Shown here one piece after another: positions 13,975-21,771 of a stretch of 25,819 bases of DNA; position 1 is the first letter of the stretch, and every line of letters begins with the position of its first letter. The notes under the pieces are model-generated. The model did no database searches. It saw only the letters and a list, made by a program, of their open reading frames with translations, and was not told the DNA's origin. Both the position numbers and the translations under genes were made by a program. The DNA comes from SVQP01 sp045606685 (GTDB lineage: Bacteria > Bacillota > Clostridia > Oscillospirales > CAG-272): positions 1 to 25,819 of the forward strand of contig JAZUSJ010000253.1 of NCBI GenBank assembly GCA_045606685.1. The letters are read 5' to 3'.

Positions 13975-14831
13975 TCAGTCTGATGTACGTGACCAACCGT
14001 CCCGACTACGCAGCAGCGGCTGTACGTGCAGGCGTGGATCGGATCTTTGTGGATCTGGAATACATAGGCAAGGAAGAGCGGCAAAAGGGGATGGATACGG
14101 TCAAATCCCACCATACGGTCGCGGACGTGCGTGCCGTGCGCAAGGTCGTGCAAGCGCCTGCGCAGCTGTTGGTGCGCGTCAATCCGCTGCACGCAGACAG
14201 CCAATGTGAGATCGATGCCGTCATAGAAGCGGGTGCGGATGCCGTGATGCTCCCGATGTGGACGAGTGCTGCACAGGCAGAGGTATTTGTGCGCATGGTC
14301 AGGGCAGGAGCGCGCGCCATTCTTCTCTTGGAAACCGCACAGGCTGCCGAGTCCTTGGACGAGGTTTTACAAATCAACGGAGTTGATGAAATATTTATTG
14401 GGCTGAACGACCTGCATCTTTCTAAGGGGCAGCCGTTTATTTTTTGTCCTCTTTCGGACGGCACTATCGATATGCTTTGCGCAAAAATGCGTCGCGCAGG
14501 CATGCCGTTCGGCTTTGGTGGCATTGCAACCATGGATGGCGGTATGCTGCCGGGGGCTATGGTGCTTGGTGAGCATATCAGGCTTGGCTCACAGGCGGTC
14601 ATACTGTCACGGTCGTTTTGCCAAAGCGACCTGCCGCTTGTCGAGTTTTCAGCGGTCATGACAGGGCAGATCGCACAGCTGCGTCGTCGGGAGCAAAGCC
14701 TTTCACACATGACGGTGCAGCAAGCCGCAGCCAATCACGCAGGCGTTTGTGCGTGTGTCGATCGCATTACAAAGCGCGTGCAGACTTCACAAAGAAGCAT
14801 TTGTGCAAGAAATGCAGAGGGACTTGTATGA
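13971..14831 (+). CDS. HpcH/HpaI-CitE-like aldolase (TIM barrel), unusual member
   Basis: 286 residues. The barrel pattern of the HpaI/citrate-lyase-beta superfamily is visible: DRIFVDLE (23-30), RVNP with R69, GADAVMLPMW (88-97), LLLETA with E121, and FIGLNDL with D147. E121 and D147 match the metal-binding Glu and Asp of HpaI. R69 matches its substrate arginine. HpaI's catalytic His (in GEHAP) appears as Tyr31, and HpaI's loop between strands 4 and 5 is missing, so chemistry may differ. About 45 extra residues lie at the C-terminus. The family makes or breaks C-C bonds of pyruvate or acyl-CoA compounds. In this operon it may produce a sugar or acid building block, which is inference. It is ATGA-coupled on both sides. 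Confidence 0.75.
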   Translation: MISLMYVTNRPDYAAAAVRAGVDRIFVDLEYIGKEERQKGMDTVKSHHTVADVRAVRKVVQAPAQLLVRVNPLHADSQCEIDAVIEAGADAVMLPMWTSAAQAEVFVRMVRAGARAILLLETAQAAESLDEVLQINGVDEIFIGLNDLHLSKGQPFIFCPLSDGTIDMLCAKMRRAGMPFGFGGIATMDGGMLPGAMVLGEHIRLGSQAVILSRSFCQSDLPLVEFSAVMTGQIAQLRRREQSLSHMTVQQAAANHAGVCACVDRITKRVQTSQRSICARNAEGLV

Positions 14832-16396
14832 ATATCAAGCAAGTATTGACAGAGCATCCCGATTTGCGCGAGGATCTGTTCATCCGCGGCTTTTTGGTAA
14901 CCGATCGCGCAGACGTAGATACACGGGAGTTCCCATTTTACGGGAATTGGAAAAGCCGGAGCATGGAGGGCTTATGGTTTTACTGGCATGGCAAAACCGG
15001 AGCATATTTTTATAGTGATGAGCGCATTGCGCTGTTTTTGTTTGGCCATGCTTATAACCCATTCACCATGCAATCCGACGAGCAGAAAATCCTGAAAAGG
15101 CTTGCAGAGCATTGGGAAAAAGATTTTTTTGTGTGCCTGGACGAGTTGACAGGCATATTTGTTTTGGGAATATTGCAGGATGGCGTGCTGTCCTTTGTGA
15201 CCGATGCCTCGGGGATACAGTCCGCTTGCTGCGGCATGGCGGACGGCCATTTTTATTTCTGCTCTCACGCACAGCTGATCGGGGACGTTTGCGGGCTTGA
15301 AACGGACGCATTCGTCAAGCAGCTGACCGCCTACAAATGGTACGGGCGCATCCTTGGGCCGTATCTGCCTGCGGATCTGACGCCTTTTGCGTGTGTCAAG
15401 CGTGTTGTACCCAATCAGATCTATACGTTTGACGGTACGTGTGTGTCGCACAAGCGATTCTATCCGACCAAGGGCCTTGCCGTGTGCGATGATGCGGATG
15501 CGTACGGGCAGACGGTCGGGCAATGTGCGGACATTCTGCACCGCAGCATGCAGCTTGTCGTCAAGAAATGGGAGCGTCCGCAGATCTCCCTGACAGGCGG
15601 CATTGACAGCAATACCACCTTTGCCGCTGCCAACGGCATGTACGGGGATTTGGAGACCTTCAGCTATCTGGCTGCCGATAAGGAAGAGCCGGATTGCGAG
15701 GCGGCCAAGCGCATATCCGACCGATTCGGCCTGCCTTGGACGCTGTACCGCGTACCCACAGATGCTGCAAAGATCCCGTTGTACCAACAAAGAAAGGCGG
15801 TGCTGATGCACAATAACGGCTACGTGGCAAGCACACCGGATCACGAGCTGCGCAAGCGCATGGTGCTAAGGGATCGGCTTACGGCTGACGTGGAGGTCAA
15901 AAGCTGGGTGTCCGAGACCACGCGTGCGTATTGGTACAAGTATTTTCACCGCAAAACCATGCCCGCGCTTTCTCCGAGATTGTTTCGCAATCTGTATAAG
16001 CTGTTTTTGCTCGACCGAAGGCTTGTGAGTCGCGTGGACGATATATTTGCCGCATATATACGCGATTATGAATACGAGGGGATTGACAAAACTTATCTGC
16101 CTGCCGACCTGCATTACTGGGAGGTTGCGTGCGGCAGCTTTGCCTCTCTGAATATCAGCGAGATGAAATATTATGCGGATATTACGATCATTTACAACAA
16201 TCGCAGATTGCTGGATCTGATGCTCAGCGTACCGCTCGAGGCGCGCGTGTCGGATCAGCATCATCTGGATATCAAACAAATACTGAATAAGGACCTGTGG
16301 GAGATGGGGATCCGCGTGGTCAACAAGACCGAAACCGATTTGCGTGCGCGTCTTTTGGGGACTGCCTTTACCATCAATTCGCATCTTCCGTTTTAG
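14828..16396 (+). CDS. Asparagine-synthetase-like protein with degenerate glutaminase half
   Basis: 522 residues from ATG 14828, which overlaps the preceding stop (ATGA); a GAGGGG-type site lies at about 14817-14822. Residues about 100-215 resemble the Ntn glutaminase fold of AsnB (ELTGIFVLGILQDG, then VTDASGIQSACCG) but the N-terminus is MNIKQ, without the catalytic Cys2. Glutamine hydrolysis is therefore unlikely. Residues about 250-500 are the ATP-pyrophosphatase synthetase part, with P-loop SLTGGIDS (254-261) in place of SGGxDS. It may adenylate a carboxylate and join it to an amine, as in amide-decorated glycans or beta-lactam-synthetase-like enzymes. In the operon it follows the aldolase directly, so its acid substrate could come from that enzyme (inference). 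The family call is firm; the reaction is unknown. Confidence 0.78.
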   Translation: MNIKQVLTEHPDLREDLFIRGFLVTDRADVDTREFPFYGNWKSRSMEGLWFYWHGKTGAYFYSDERIALFLFGHAYNPFTMQSDEQKILKRLAEHWEKDFFVCLDELTGIFVLGILQDGVLSFVTDASGIQSACCGMADGHFYFCSHAQLIGDVCGLETDAFVKQLTAYKWYGRILGPYLPADLTPFACVKRVVPNQIYTFDGTCVSHKRFYPTKGLAVCDDADAYGQTVGQCADILHRSMQLVVKKWERPQISLTGGIDSNTTFAAANGMYGDLETFSYLAADKEEPDCEAAKRISDRFGLPWTLYRVPTDAAKIPLYQQRKAVLMHNNGYVASTPDHELRKRMVLRDRLTADVEVKSWVSETTRAYWYKYFHRKTMPALSPRLFRNLYKLFLLDRRLVSRVDDIFAAYIRDYEYEGIDKTYLPADLHYWEVACGSFASLNISEMKYYADITIIYNNRRLLDLMLSVPLEARVSDQHHLDIKQILNKDLWEMGIRVVNKTETDLRARLLGTAFTINSHLPF

Positions 16397-16400
16397 TGCT

Positions 16401-17525
16401 ATGAAAAAGGTATTATTGGTGGCCACCGTACAAAGTCATATTTGCCAATTTCATAAGCCCTTGGTGCGCATTTTGCATGATGCCGGGTATGAGGTACACG
16501 TGGCTGCAAGAAACAATCTGGCAGAGAAGAACGGTCTTGCGCTGGATTTTGCGGATCGGGTGTTCGATTTGCCGTTTGCGCGCTCACCATTGTCTGTAAG
16601 CAACGCGGTGGCATATCGTAATCTCAAGGCTCTGATCGATACGCAAGGGTATGAGATCGTGCATTGCAACACGCCCGTGGGCGGTGTGCTTGCGCGTCTT
16701 GCTTGCCGAAAGGCAAGAAGGAAAGGGCTTTGCGTGCTGTACACGGCACACGGCTTTCATTTCTATCGCGGTGCGCCTATCAGAAATTGGCTATTCTATT
16801 TCCCGATCGAATGGGTGTGCGCACGCATGACCGATCGGCTTTTGACCATTACGGACGAGGATGAGGCGCTGGCAAGGCGCAGATTCAAAACAAAGGTATG
16901 CCGCATTCACGGTGTGGGTGCGGATGCTGCACGGTTTTATCCCGTCGGAATGCAGCAAAAGGTGCAGCTGCGCGAAGCATATGGCATACCGCCCAAGGCG
17001 CGGCTGATTCTTTGCGTGGGAGAGCTGCTGCCAAACAAGAACCAAAAAACAGCCATTGCCGCCATGTCCCGCGTGATCAAGGATTGTCCCGATGCGCTTT
17101 TGTGTATTGCGGGGAATGGGCCGGGGGAGCAGGATTTGCGGGCGCAGATCAGCGCACAAGGGCTGGAAGCGCACGTGCGCTTGCTGGGGTATACCACGCA
17201 GATCGAGGATTGGTATCGTATGGCCGATGCTTTGGTGAGCTGCAGCTACCGCGAGGGGCTGCCCATGAACGTGATCGAGGCCATGCTTTGCGCAAAGCCT
17301 GTGGTAGCATCGATCAACCGCGGACACCGTGAGTTGGTGGCACACAAAAAAACGGGATATCTGGTCCCTGCAGATAACGCAGACGAATATGCCCGTGTGT
17401 TGACACGACTTTTGACCGATTCCGTGTTTGCACAAGAGATGGGATGCTCCGCTGTACAGCGCGCACAGGCTTATACAGCCGAGCGTGTACAGGCGGAGCT
17501 TTCGTGTATTTATCGGAATCTATGA
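16401..17525 (+). CDS. Glycosyltransferase family 4 (EpsD-like)
   Basis: 374 residues, GT-B fold. The N-terminus (MKKVLLVATVQSHICQFHKP) and the motifs HCNTPVGG and TAHGFHFYRG are typical of the EpsD/capsule GT4 group. The retaining GT4 EX7E motif is E285 and E293 in REGLPMNVIEAM. It should add a sugar from a nucleotide donor to the lipid-linked intermediate on the cytoplasmic face. The start at 16401 lies 4 nt after the previous stop and has no visible Shine-Dalgarno, so translation is probably coupled to the upstream gene. An in-frame upstream ATG (16344) would add a segment inside the previous gene unlike the family N-terminus. Confidence 0.9.
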   Translation: MKKVLLVATVQSHICQFHKPLVRILHDAGYEVHVAARNNLAEKNGLALDFADRVFDLPFARSPLSVSNAVAYRNLKALIDTQGYEIVHCNTPVGGVLARLACRKARRKGLCVLYTAHGFHFYRGAPIRNWLFYFPIEWVCARMTDRLLTITDEDEALARRRFKTKVCRIHGVGADAARFYPVGMQQKVQLREAYGIPPKARLILCVGELLPNKNQKTAIAAMSRVIKDCPDALLCIAGNGPGEQDLRAQISAQGLEAHVRLLGYTTQIEDWYRMADALVSCSYREGLPMNVIEAMLCAKPVVASINRGHRELVAHKKTGYLVPADNADEYARVLTRLLTDSVFAQEMGCSAVQRAQAYTAERVQAELSCIYRNL

Positions 17526-17546
17526 TCTTGAAAGGAGGAAAAGTGT

Positions 17547-18356
17547 ATGAAGATCTCGGTGCTGATGGGCATTTATAACTGTGAGCAGACGCTTGCAGCC
17601 GCACTTGACAGTGTGCTTGCGCAGACAGAGCAGGATTTCGAGCTGATCTTATGTGACGACGGATCGACCGACGGCACGTATGCGCTGGCAGAGCAGTATG
17701 CAAGGCGTGATGCACGCATCGTTCTTTTACAGAATTTCTCCAATCAGGGACTCAATCAAACGCTCAATGAATGCCTTTTTCATGCAAAAGGGGAGTATAT
17801 TGCGCGCATGGACGGTGATGACATTTGCGCAGCGCACCGCTTTGCCACGCAGCTTGCCTTTTTGGAGCAGCACGAGGCGTATGCGTTTGTCAGCAGCGCC
17901 ATGGCCATGTTTGACGAGCATGGTGTGTGGGGCAGAACCTATCCCAAGCCTGCGCCCGCAGCGCGTGACTTTAAGCGTGACACGCCCTTTTCCCACGCAC
18001 CCGTCATGATCCGCCGCGAGGCGATTGAGGCGGTCGGGGGATATACGGTGGATCAAGGGCTTTTGCGCGTGGAGGATTTTCATTTGTGGGTAAAGCTGTA
18101 TGCCAAGGGCTACCGTGGCTACAATCTGGAAGAGCCATTGTATCTTGTGCGCGAGGACAGGGCATCCGCGTCGCGCAAAAAATACAAGTACCGCATCAAT
18201 CAGATACGCGTGCAGCTGTATGCGATCAAGGCGCTGCGCCTGCCTTGCTATTACGTTTTGTACTGTATTCCCACGCTGCTTTTGGGGCTGATGCCCAAGT
18301 GGCTGTACCGTGCGCTGCACAGAGCAAAATACAAGCAAAAGGGGGAGAGGGTATGA
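17547..18356 (+). CDS. Glycosyltransferase family 2 (EpsE-like)
   Basis: 269 residues with a good site (AAAGGAGG, 17529-17536). The GT-A fold shows MKISVLMGIYN at the start, CDDGSTDGT (36-44) and the metal-binding DGDD (89-92). A later VEDFHLWVKL stretch fits the usual acceptor/base region. Residues about 237-260 are hydrophobic and could sit on the membrane. It should transfer an activated sugar to the growing repeat unit. It ends in an ATGA overlap with the polymerase-like gene. Confidence 0.9.
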   Translation: MKISVLMGIYNCEQTLAAALDSVLAQTEQDFELILCDDGSTDGTYALAEQYARRDARIVLLQNFSNQGLNQTLNECLFHAKGEYIARMDGDDICAAHRFATQLAFLEQHEAYAFVSSAMAMFDEHGVWGRTYPKPAPAARDFKRDTPFSHAPVMIRREAIEAVGGYTVDQGLLRVEDFHLWVKLYAKGYRGYNLEEPLYLVREDRASASRKKYKYRINQIRVQLYAIKALRLPCYYVLYCIPTLLLGLMPKWLYRALHRAKYKQKGERV

Positions 18357-19480
18357 CCTTTTGTCTTGTCATATTGGTAATATGCATGGTTTTCGGCTAT
18401 TTGTCGCAGAAGCATTCCGAAAGGCTTGTGCAAAAAAGCGGACGCGTGTGGGGCGCCGAAGCGCACGGTGTTTACGCGGGACTTGAATGCTGGAGTGTTT
18501 TGCTGATTCTGATCCTTGTGTTTTTGTGCGGACTGCGCGTGCGCTATAACGATACGGGCGTTTATATCCAAAGCTTTTTGCAAAGCCCGACGCTGTCCGC
18601 GCTTTTGAAACAGCCGCTGCCTCTTGGCGATTGCCCCGGATTTTTGTGCCTGCAGGCAGCGGTGCGCTCGCTGACCGACAACGAGCATTTGTTCATCATG
18701 CTGTGCGCGGCTCTTTGCATCGCCCCTTTGCTCGTCTTTTTGAAGCGGTATTCAGTCAATTTCTTTATGTCGGTGTTCCTGTTCGTCACCACCGAGCAGC
18801 TTTTGTTTTCGTTGGCTGCGATCAAGCAGGCCATGGCCATTGCGATTGCGATCTGGGCAATTCCGCTGTTTTTGCAAAAGAAGTATATCCGAGCATGCAT
18901 TGTAGTGCTTCTCGCGGCACTTTTCCATCCGTACGTGCTGCTGTTTTTGCTCCTGCCGCTCCTGACGGGAAAGCCTTGGGGCATCAAAATGGTTTTCTTG
19001 ATGGTTGCCGTTGGCTGTGTTGCCTTGTTTTTTGACTCCTTTATCAATCTTGCGCTGGATTTTGCGCTCTCATTGGGGGACGATTATCCAAGCGATTCCT
19101 TTGAGGGAACCGGTGTCAACGTGCTGCGCGTGCTGGTGTTTTTTGTAACGCCCTTGCTCTCGCTGGTCTTTTTCGAGCGCGTGCGCAGGGACGGGGACAG
19201 GTATCAGCACACGTTTGTCAATATTGCAACGCTGTGCTTTGGCATTATGTTTCTTGCTTTATTCGGCACGGCCAATCTGATCGGCCGCGTGGCCCTGTAT
19301 CTGAGCTTTTCGCTGGCGCTGGCTCTGCCTTATATTTTCAGCATACTGGAGAAAAAGTCCTGCACGGCACTCTCTGGCATTGCGATGATCCTGTATTTCG
19401 GCTATTATTTGTACGGGATACGCAACGTGACGTACGGCATGATCACGCTTGAGGAATTTTTTGTAAAACTATTGTCATAA
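18353..19480 (+). CDS. EpsG/Wzy-like polysaccharide polymerase, multi-pass membrane protein
   Basis: 375 residues from the ATG at 18353, which overlaps the previous stop and follows GGGGGAGAGG (18341-18350). I see about nine to eleven hydrophobic segments, beginning at residue 3. A motif near LRVRYNDTGVYIQSF resembles the LRxxxGTDxxxY region of EpsG-family proteins. An AIKQAMAIAIA segment and a later GTANLIGR are also typical of this loosely conserved group. The likely role is joining lipid-linked repeat units outside the membrane. Wzy/EpsG proteins share little sequence, so this is based on topology, context and short motifs. No flippase lies beside it. Confidence 0.75.
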   Translation: MTFCLVILVICMVFGYLSQKHSERLVQKSGRVWGAEAHGVYAGLECWSVLLILILVFLCGLRVRYNDTGVYIQSFLQSPTLSALLKQPLPLGDCPGFLCLQAAVRSLTDNEHLFIMLCAALCIAPLLVFLKRYSVNFFMSVFLFVTTEQLLFSLAAIKQAMAIAIAIWAIPLFLQKKYIRACIVVLLAALFHPYVLLFLLLPLLTGKPWGIKMVFLMVAVGCVALFFDSFINLALDFALSLGDDYPSDSFEGTGVNVLRVLVFFVTPLLSLVFFERVRRDGDRYQHTFVNIATLCFGIMFLALFGTANLIGRVALYLSFSLALALPYIFSILEKKSCTALSGIAMILYFGYYLYGIRNVTYGMITLEEFFVKLLS

Positions 19481-19493
19481 AAGGAAAAGGGAT

Positions 19494-21767
19494 ATGGAAC
19501 GTAAGGTTTTGATCGTAACAATGCCGCCTTCCGATAATTACGGAAACAGGCTGCAGAATTTTGCCGTGCAGCAGGTGCTGGAGGGGCTTGGCTTTGCGCC
19601 AAGCACGCTGGTCGTGCCGCAGGCGGAATATGACAGATCCCTGACACCCGAGCAGCCCTTTTGGCATAAGCTGACGCCTGCGCACGTAAAGCAATACGTC
19701 CTTGGCCGAAAGCCTTGCGACAAAGAGGACGCACAAAGAGAGCAACGGCTTGCACGCTTTGCCGCATTTGACGAGCGGTACATCCGCTTTACGCCGTTTG
19801 CGTTTTTACACGATAACGTACCGTTTGCCGCGCTGAAAGACTTTGATTTTGCAGTTTGCGGCAGCGATCAGATCTGGAATCCGCGTTACGGTATGCCAAG
19901 CTTGTATTTTCTTGATTTCATGCCACAGTACAAGCGTGTCGCACTTGCGCCAAGTCTTGGTGTGGACACCTTGGATGCCTGTTATCAAGCAGAATATCGC
20001 AAAATGCTGTGCGGCATGCAGCATCTGAGCGCAAGAGAGCAGAGCGGAGCGGATATTTTGCAAGCTCTGACCGGGCAAAGCGTGCCTGCCCTGCAGGATC
20101 CTACCTTTTGGATCGGGGCAGAGCAATGGCGCGAAATGGCAAAGGCACCTGCGCACATACCGCGAAAGCCTTACCTGCTTTGCTACTTTTTGGGCAGGAT
20201 CACGCCCGCTTATCAAAAAAAGATCGATCTTTATGCAAAGGCGCACGGCCTTTCGGTGACGTACGTTGCAAACCGTGATTTCCCCGAATACTACGCGGCA
20301 GGGCCGTGCGAATTTTTGTGGCTTGCAGCGCATGCGGACATGATCTGCACCGATTCCTTTCACGGTGTTGCGTTTTCCTTGATCTTCAACCGTCCCTTTG
20401 CGGCCTTTGAGCGCACGGACGGGCAGGGCATGGAAACGCGTATTCCGAGTATTCTGCAGCATGTGGGGCTGGATCATATGCAGCAAAACGTGTACATGGA
20501 GAAAGCCTTGGAGATTTGCTTTGATCACGTCAATGCCGTGCTTGCCAAGGACAGGCAGGCGGCCAAGGACTATATTTTACGCGCCGCTGCCGAGATCGCG
20601 CAGCAAAAGATCGGTGTGGATTTAGCTCCCAAGTCTTATTGCACCGGCTGTCGTGCTTGCGAGGTGTCTTGCCCTGTGGGCGCGATCGATTGGGTGGCGG
20701 ATGACGAGGGCTTTTGCTATCCGTGCGTCAAAGAAGACGCGTGTATCGGCTGCGGCGCATGCAGTCGTGCTTGCCCCGTGCTCGGCAATGCGGTCAAGGA
20801 GGATGAAAGCCTGCCCGAGGCACTGGCGGCTTGGGCGCTTGATCGCGACGTGCGCGTGGCAAGCTCGTCGGGCGGCTTGTTCTCGGTTTTGGCATCCGAG
20901 ATCATCGCGCGTGGGGGCGTTGTGTTCGGTGCGGGCTTTGACGAGCATTGGCACGTGCGCCACACGTATATGGAACGTGCGGAGCAGCTGCCGCTTTTGC
21001 GCACCTCCAAATACGTGCAAAGCGAGATAGGGGATTGCTATGTGCGTGCAAAGGAATTTCTGGATGCGGGGCGATGGGTGTATTTTTCGGGAACGCCTTG
21101 CCAGATCCGGGGACTTCGCGCTTATCTTGCAAGAGAGTATGACCGTTTGATCCTGCAGGATATCGTGTGCCACGGCGTACCCTCGCAAAAGGTATGGGAC
21201 GCATATCTTGCCAAGCATCATGCAGGCACGCGGGCGGTGAGAAGCATCAATTTCAGGGATAAGAGCATGAGCTGGCAGCAGTTTGCCATGAGGATCGACA
21301 AAGAGGGATCCCCTGCATTCTGCAAAGCACACGACCGTGACGCTTATATGCAGGCATTCCTTGGTAACCTCAGCCTTCGTCCCTCCTGCTATCAATGCGT
21401 CAACCGCAAGGCATCCCGTGCGTGCGATATCACGCTGGCAGATTTTTGGGGCGTGGAGCGGATGCATCCCGAGCTTGAAGCCAAAGACGGGGTTTCCTTG
21501 GTGCTTGTGCAAAGCCCCAAGGGAAAGCAGCTGCTGGATGCCGTGTCCGATCGCATTTTTTCCATGCCTGTGGACAGCGCACGGGCGCTGTCATACAATG
21601 CCTGCGCGACTCGCTCGGTGCAAAAGCAGCGCGGCCGTCGCAATGCGTTTTTTGACGCTTACCAAAAGGACTTTGATGCAGCCGTCAAGCGTGCTTCAAG
21701 GGTATCCGCCTACACAAGAGTCTGCAGGATGCTCGGAAGCATCAAATATAAGATTTTAAAGGGATAG
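19494..21767 (+). CDS. Polysaccharide pyruvyl transferase / ferredoxin / FrhB fusion
   Basis: 757 residues. Residues 1-345 match the polysaccharide pyruvyl transferase family (CsaB/WcaK type): PPSDNYGNRLQNFAVQ (11-26), VCGSDQIWNP (121-130), LAPSLG and the CTDSFHGVAFS stretch near the donor site. This family adds a pyruvate ketal to a sugar, although many members may be sulfo- or other transferases. Next come two 4Fe-4S motifs: C383, C386, C389, C393 and C417, C420, C423, C427. Residues about 440-757 match the FrhB/FdhB group (ASSSGGLFS, SGTPCQI, VCHGVPS, CYQCVNRK, ITLADFWG), a flavin and Fe-S electron-transfer family. In many genomes these parts are separate neighbouring genes; here they are joined. 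The pair suggests a redox step tied to glycan decoration. Site AAAGGAAAAGGG precedes the ATG. Confidence 0.9.
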   Translation: MERKVLIVTMPPSDNYGNRLQNFAVQQVLEGLGFAPSTLVVPQAEYDRSLTPEQPFWHKLTPAHVKQYVLGRKPCDKEDAQREQRLARFAAFDERYIRFTPFAFLHDNVPFAALKDFDFAVCGSDQIWNPRYGMPSLYFLDFMPQYKRVALAPSLGVDTLDACYQAEYRKMLCGMQHLSAREQSGADILQALTGQSVPALQDPTFWIGAEQWREMAKAPAHIPRKPYLLCYFLGRITPAYQKKIDLYAKAHGLSVTYVANRDFPEYYAAGPCEFLWLAAHADMICTDSFHGVAFSLIFNRPFAAFERTDGQGMETRIPSILQHVGLDHMQQNVYMEKALEICFDHVNAVLAKDRQAAKDYILRAAAEIAQQKIGVDLAPKSYCTGCRACEVSCPVGAIDWVADDEGFCYPCVKEDACIGCGACSRACPVLGNAVKEDESLPEALAAWALDRDVRVASSSGGLFSVLASEIIARGGVVFGAGFDEHWHVRHTYMERAEQLPLLRTSKYVQSEIGDCYVRAKEFLDAGRWVYFSGTPCQIRGLRAYLAREYDRLILQDIVCHGVPSQKVWDAYLAKHHAGTRAVRSINFRDKSMSWQQFAMRIDKEGSPAFCKAHDRDAYMQAFLGNLSLRPSCYQCVNRKASRACDITLADFWGVERMHPELEAKDGVSLVLVQSPKGKQLLDAVSDRIFSMPVDSARALSYNACATRSVQKQRGRRNAFFDAYQKDFDAAVKRASRVSAYTRVCRMLGSIKYKILKG

Positions 21768-21771
21768 AGAA

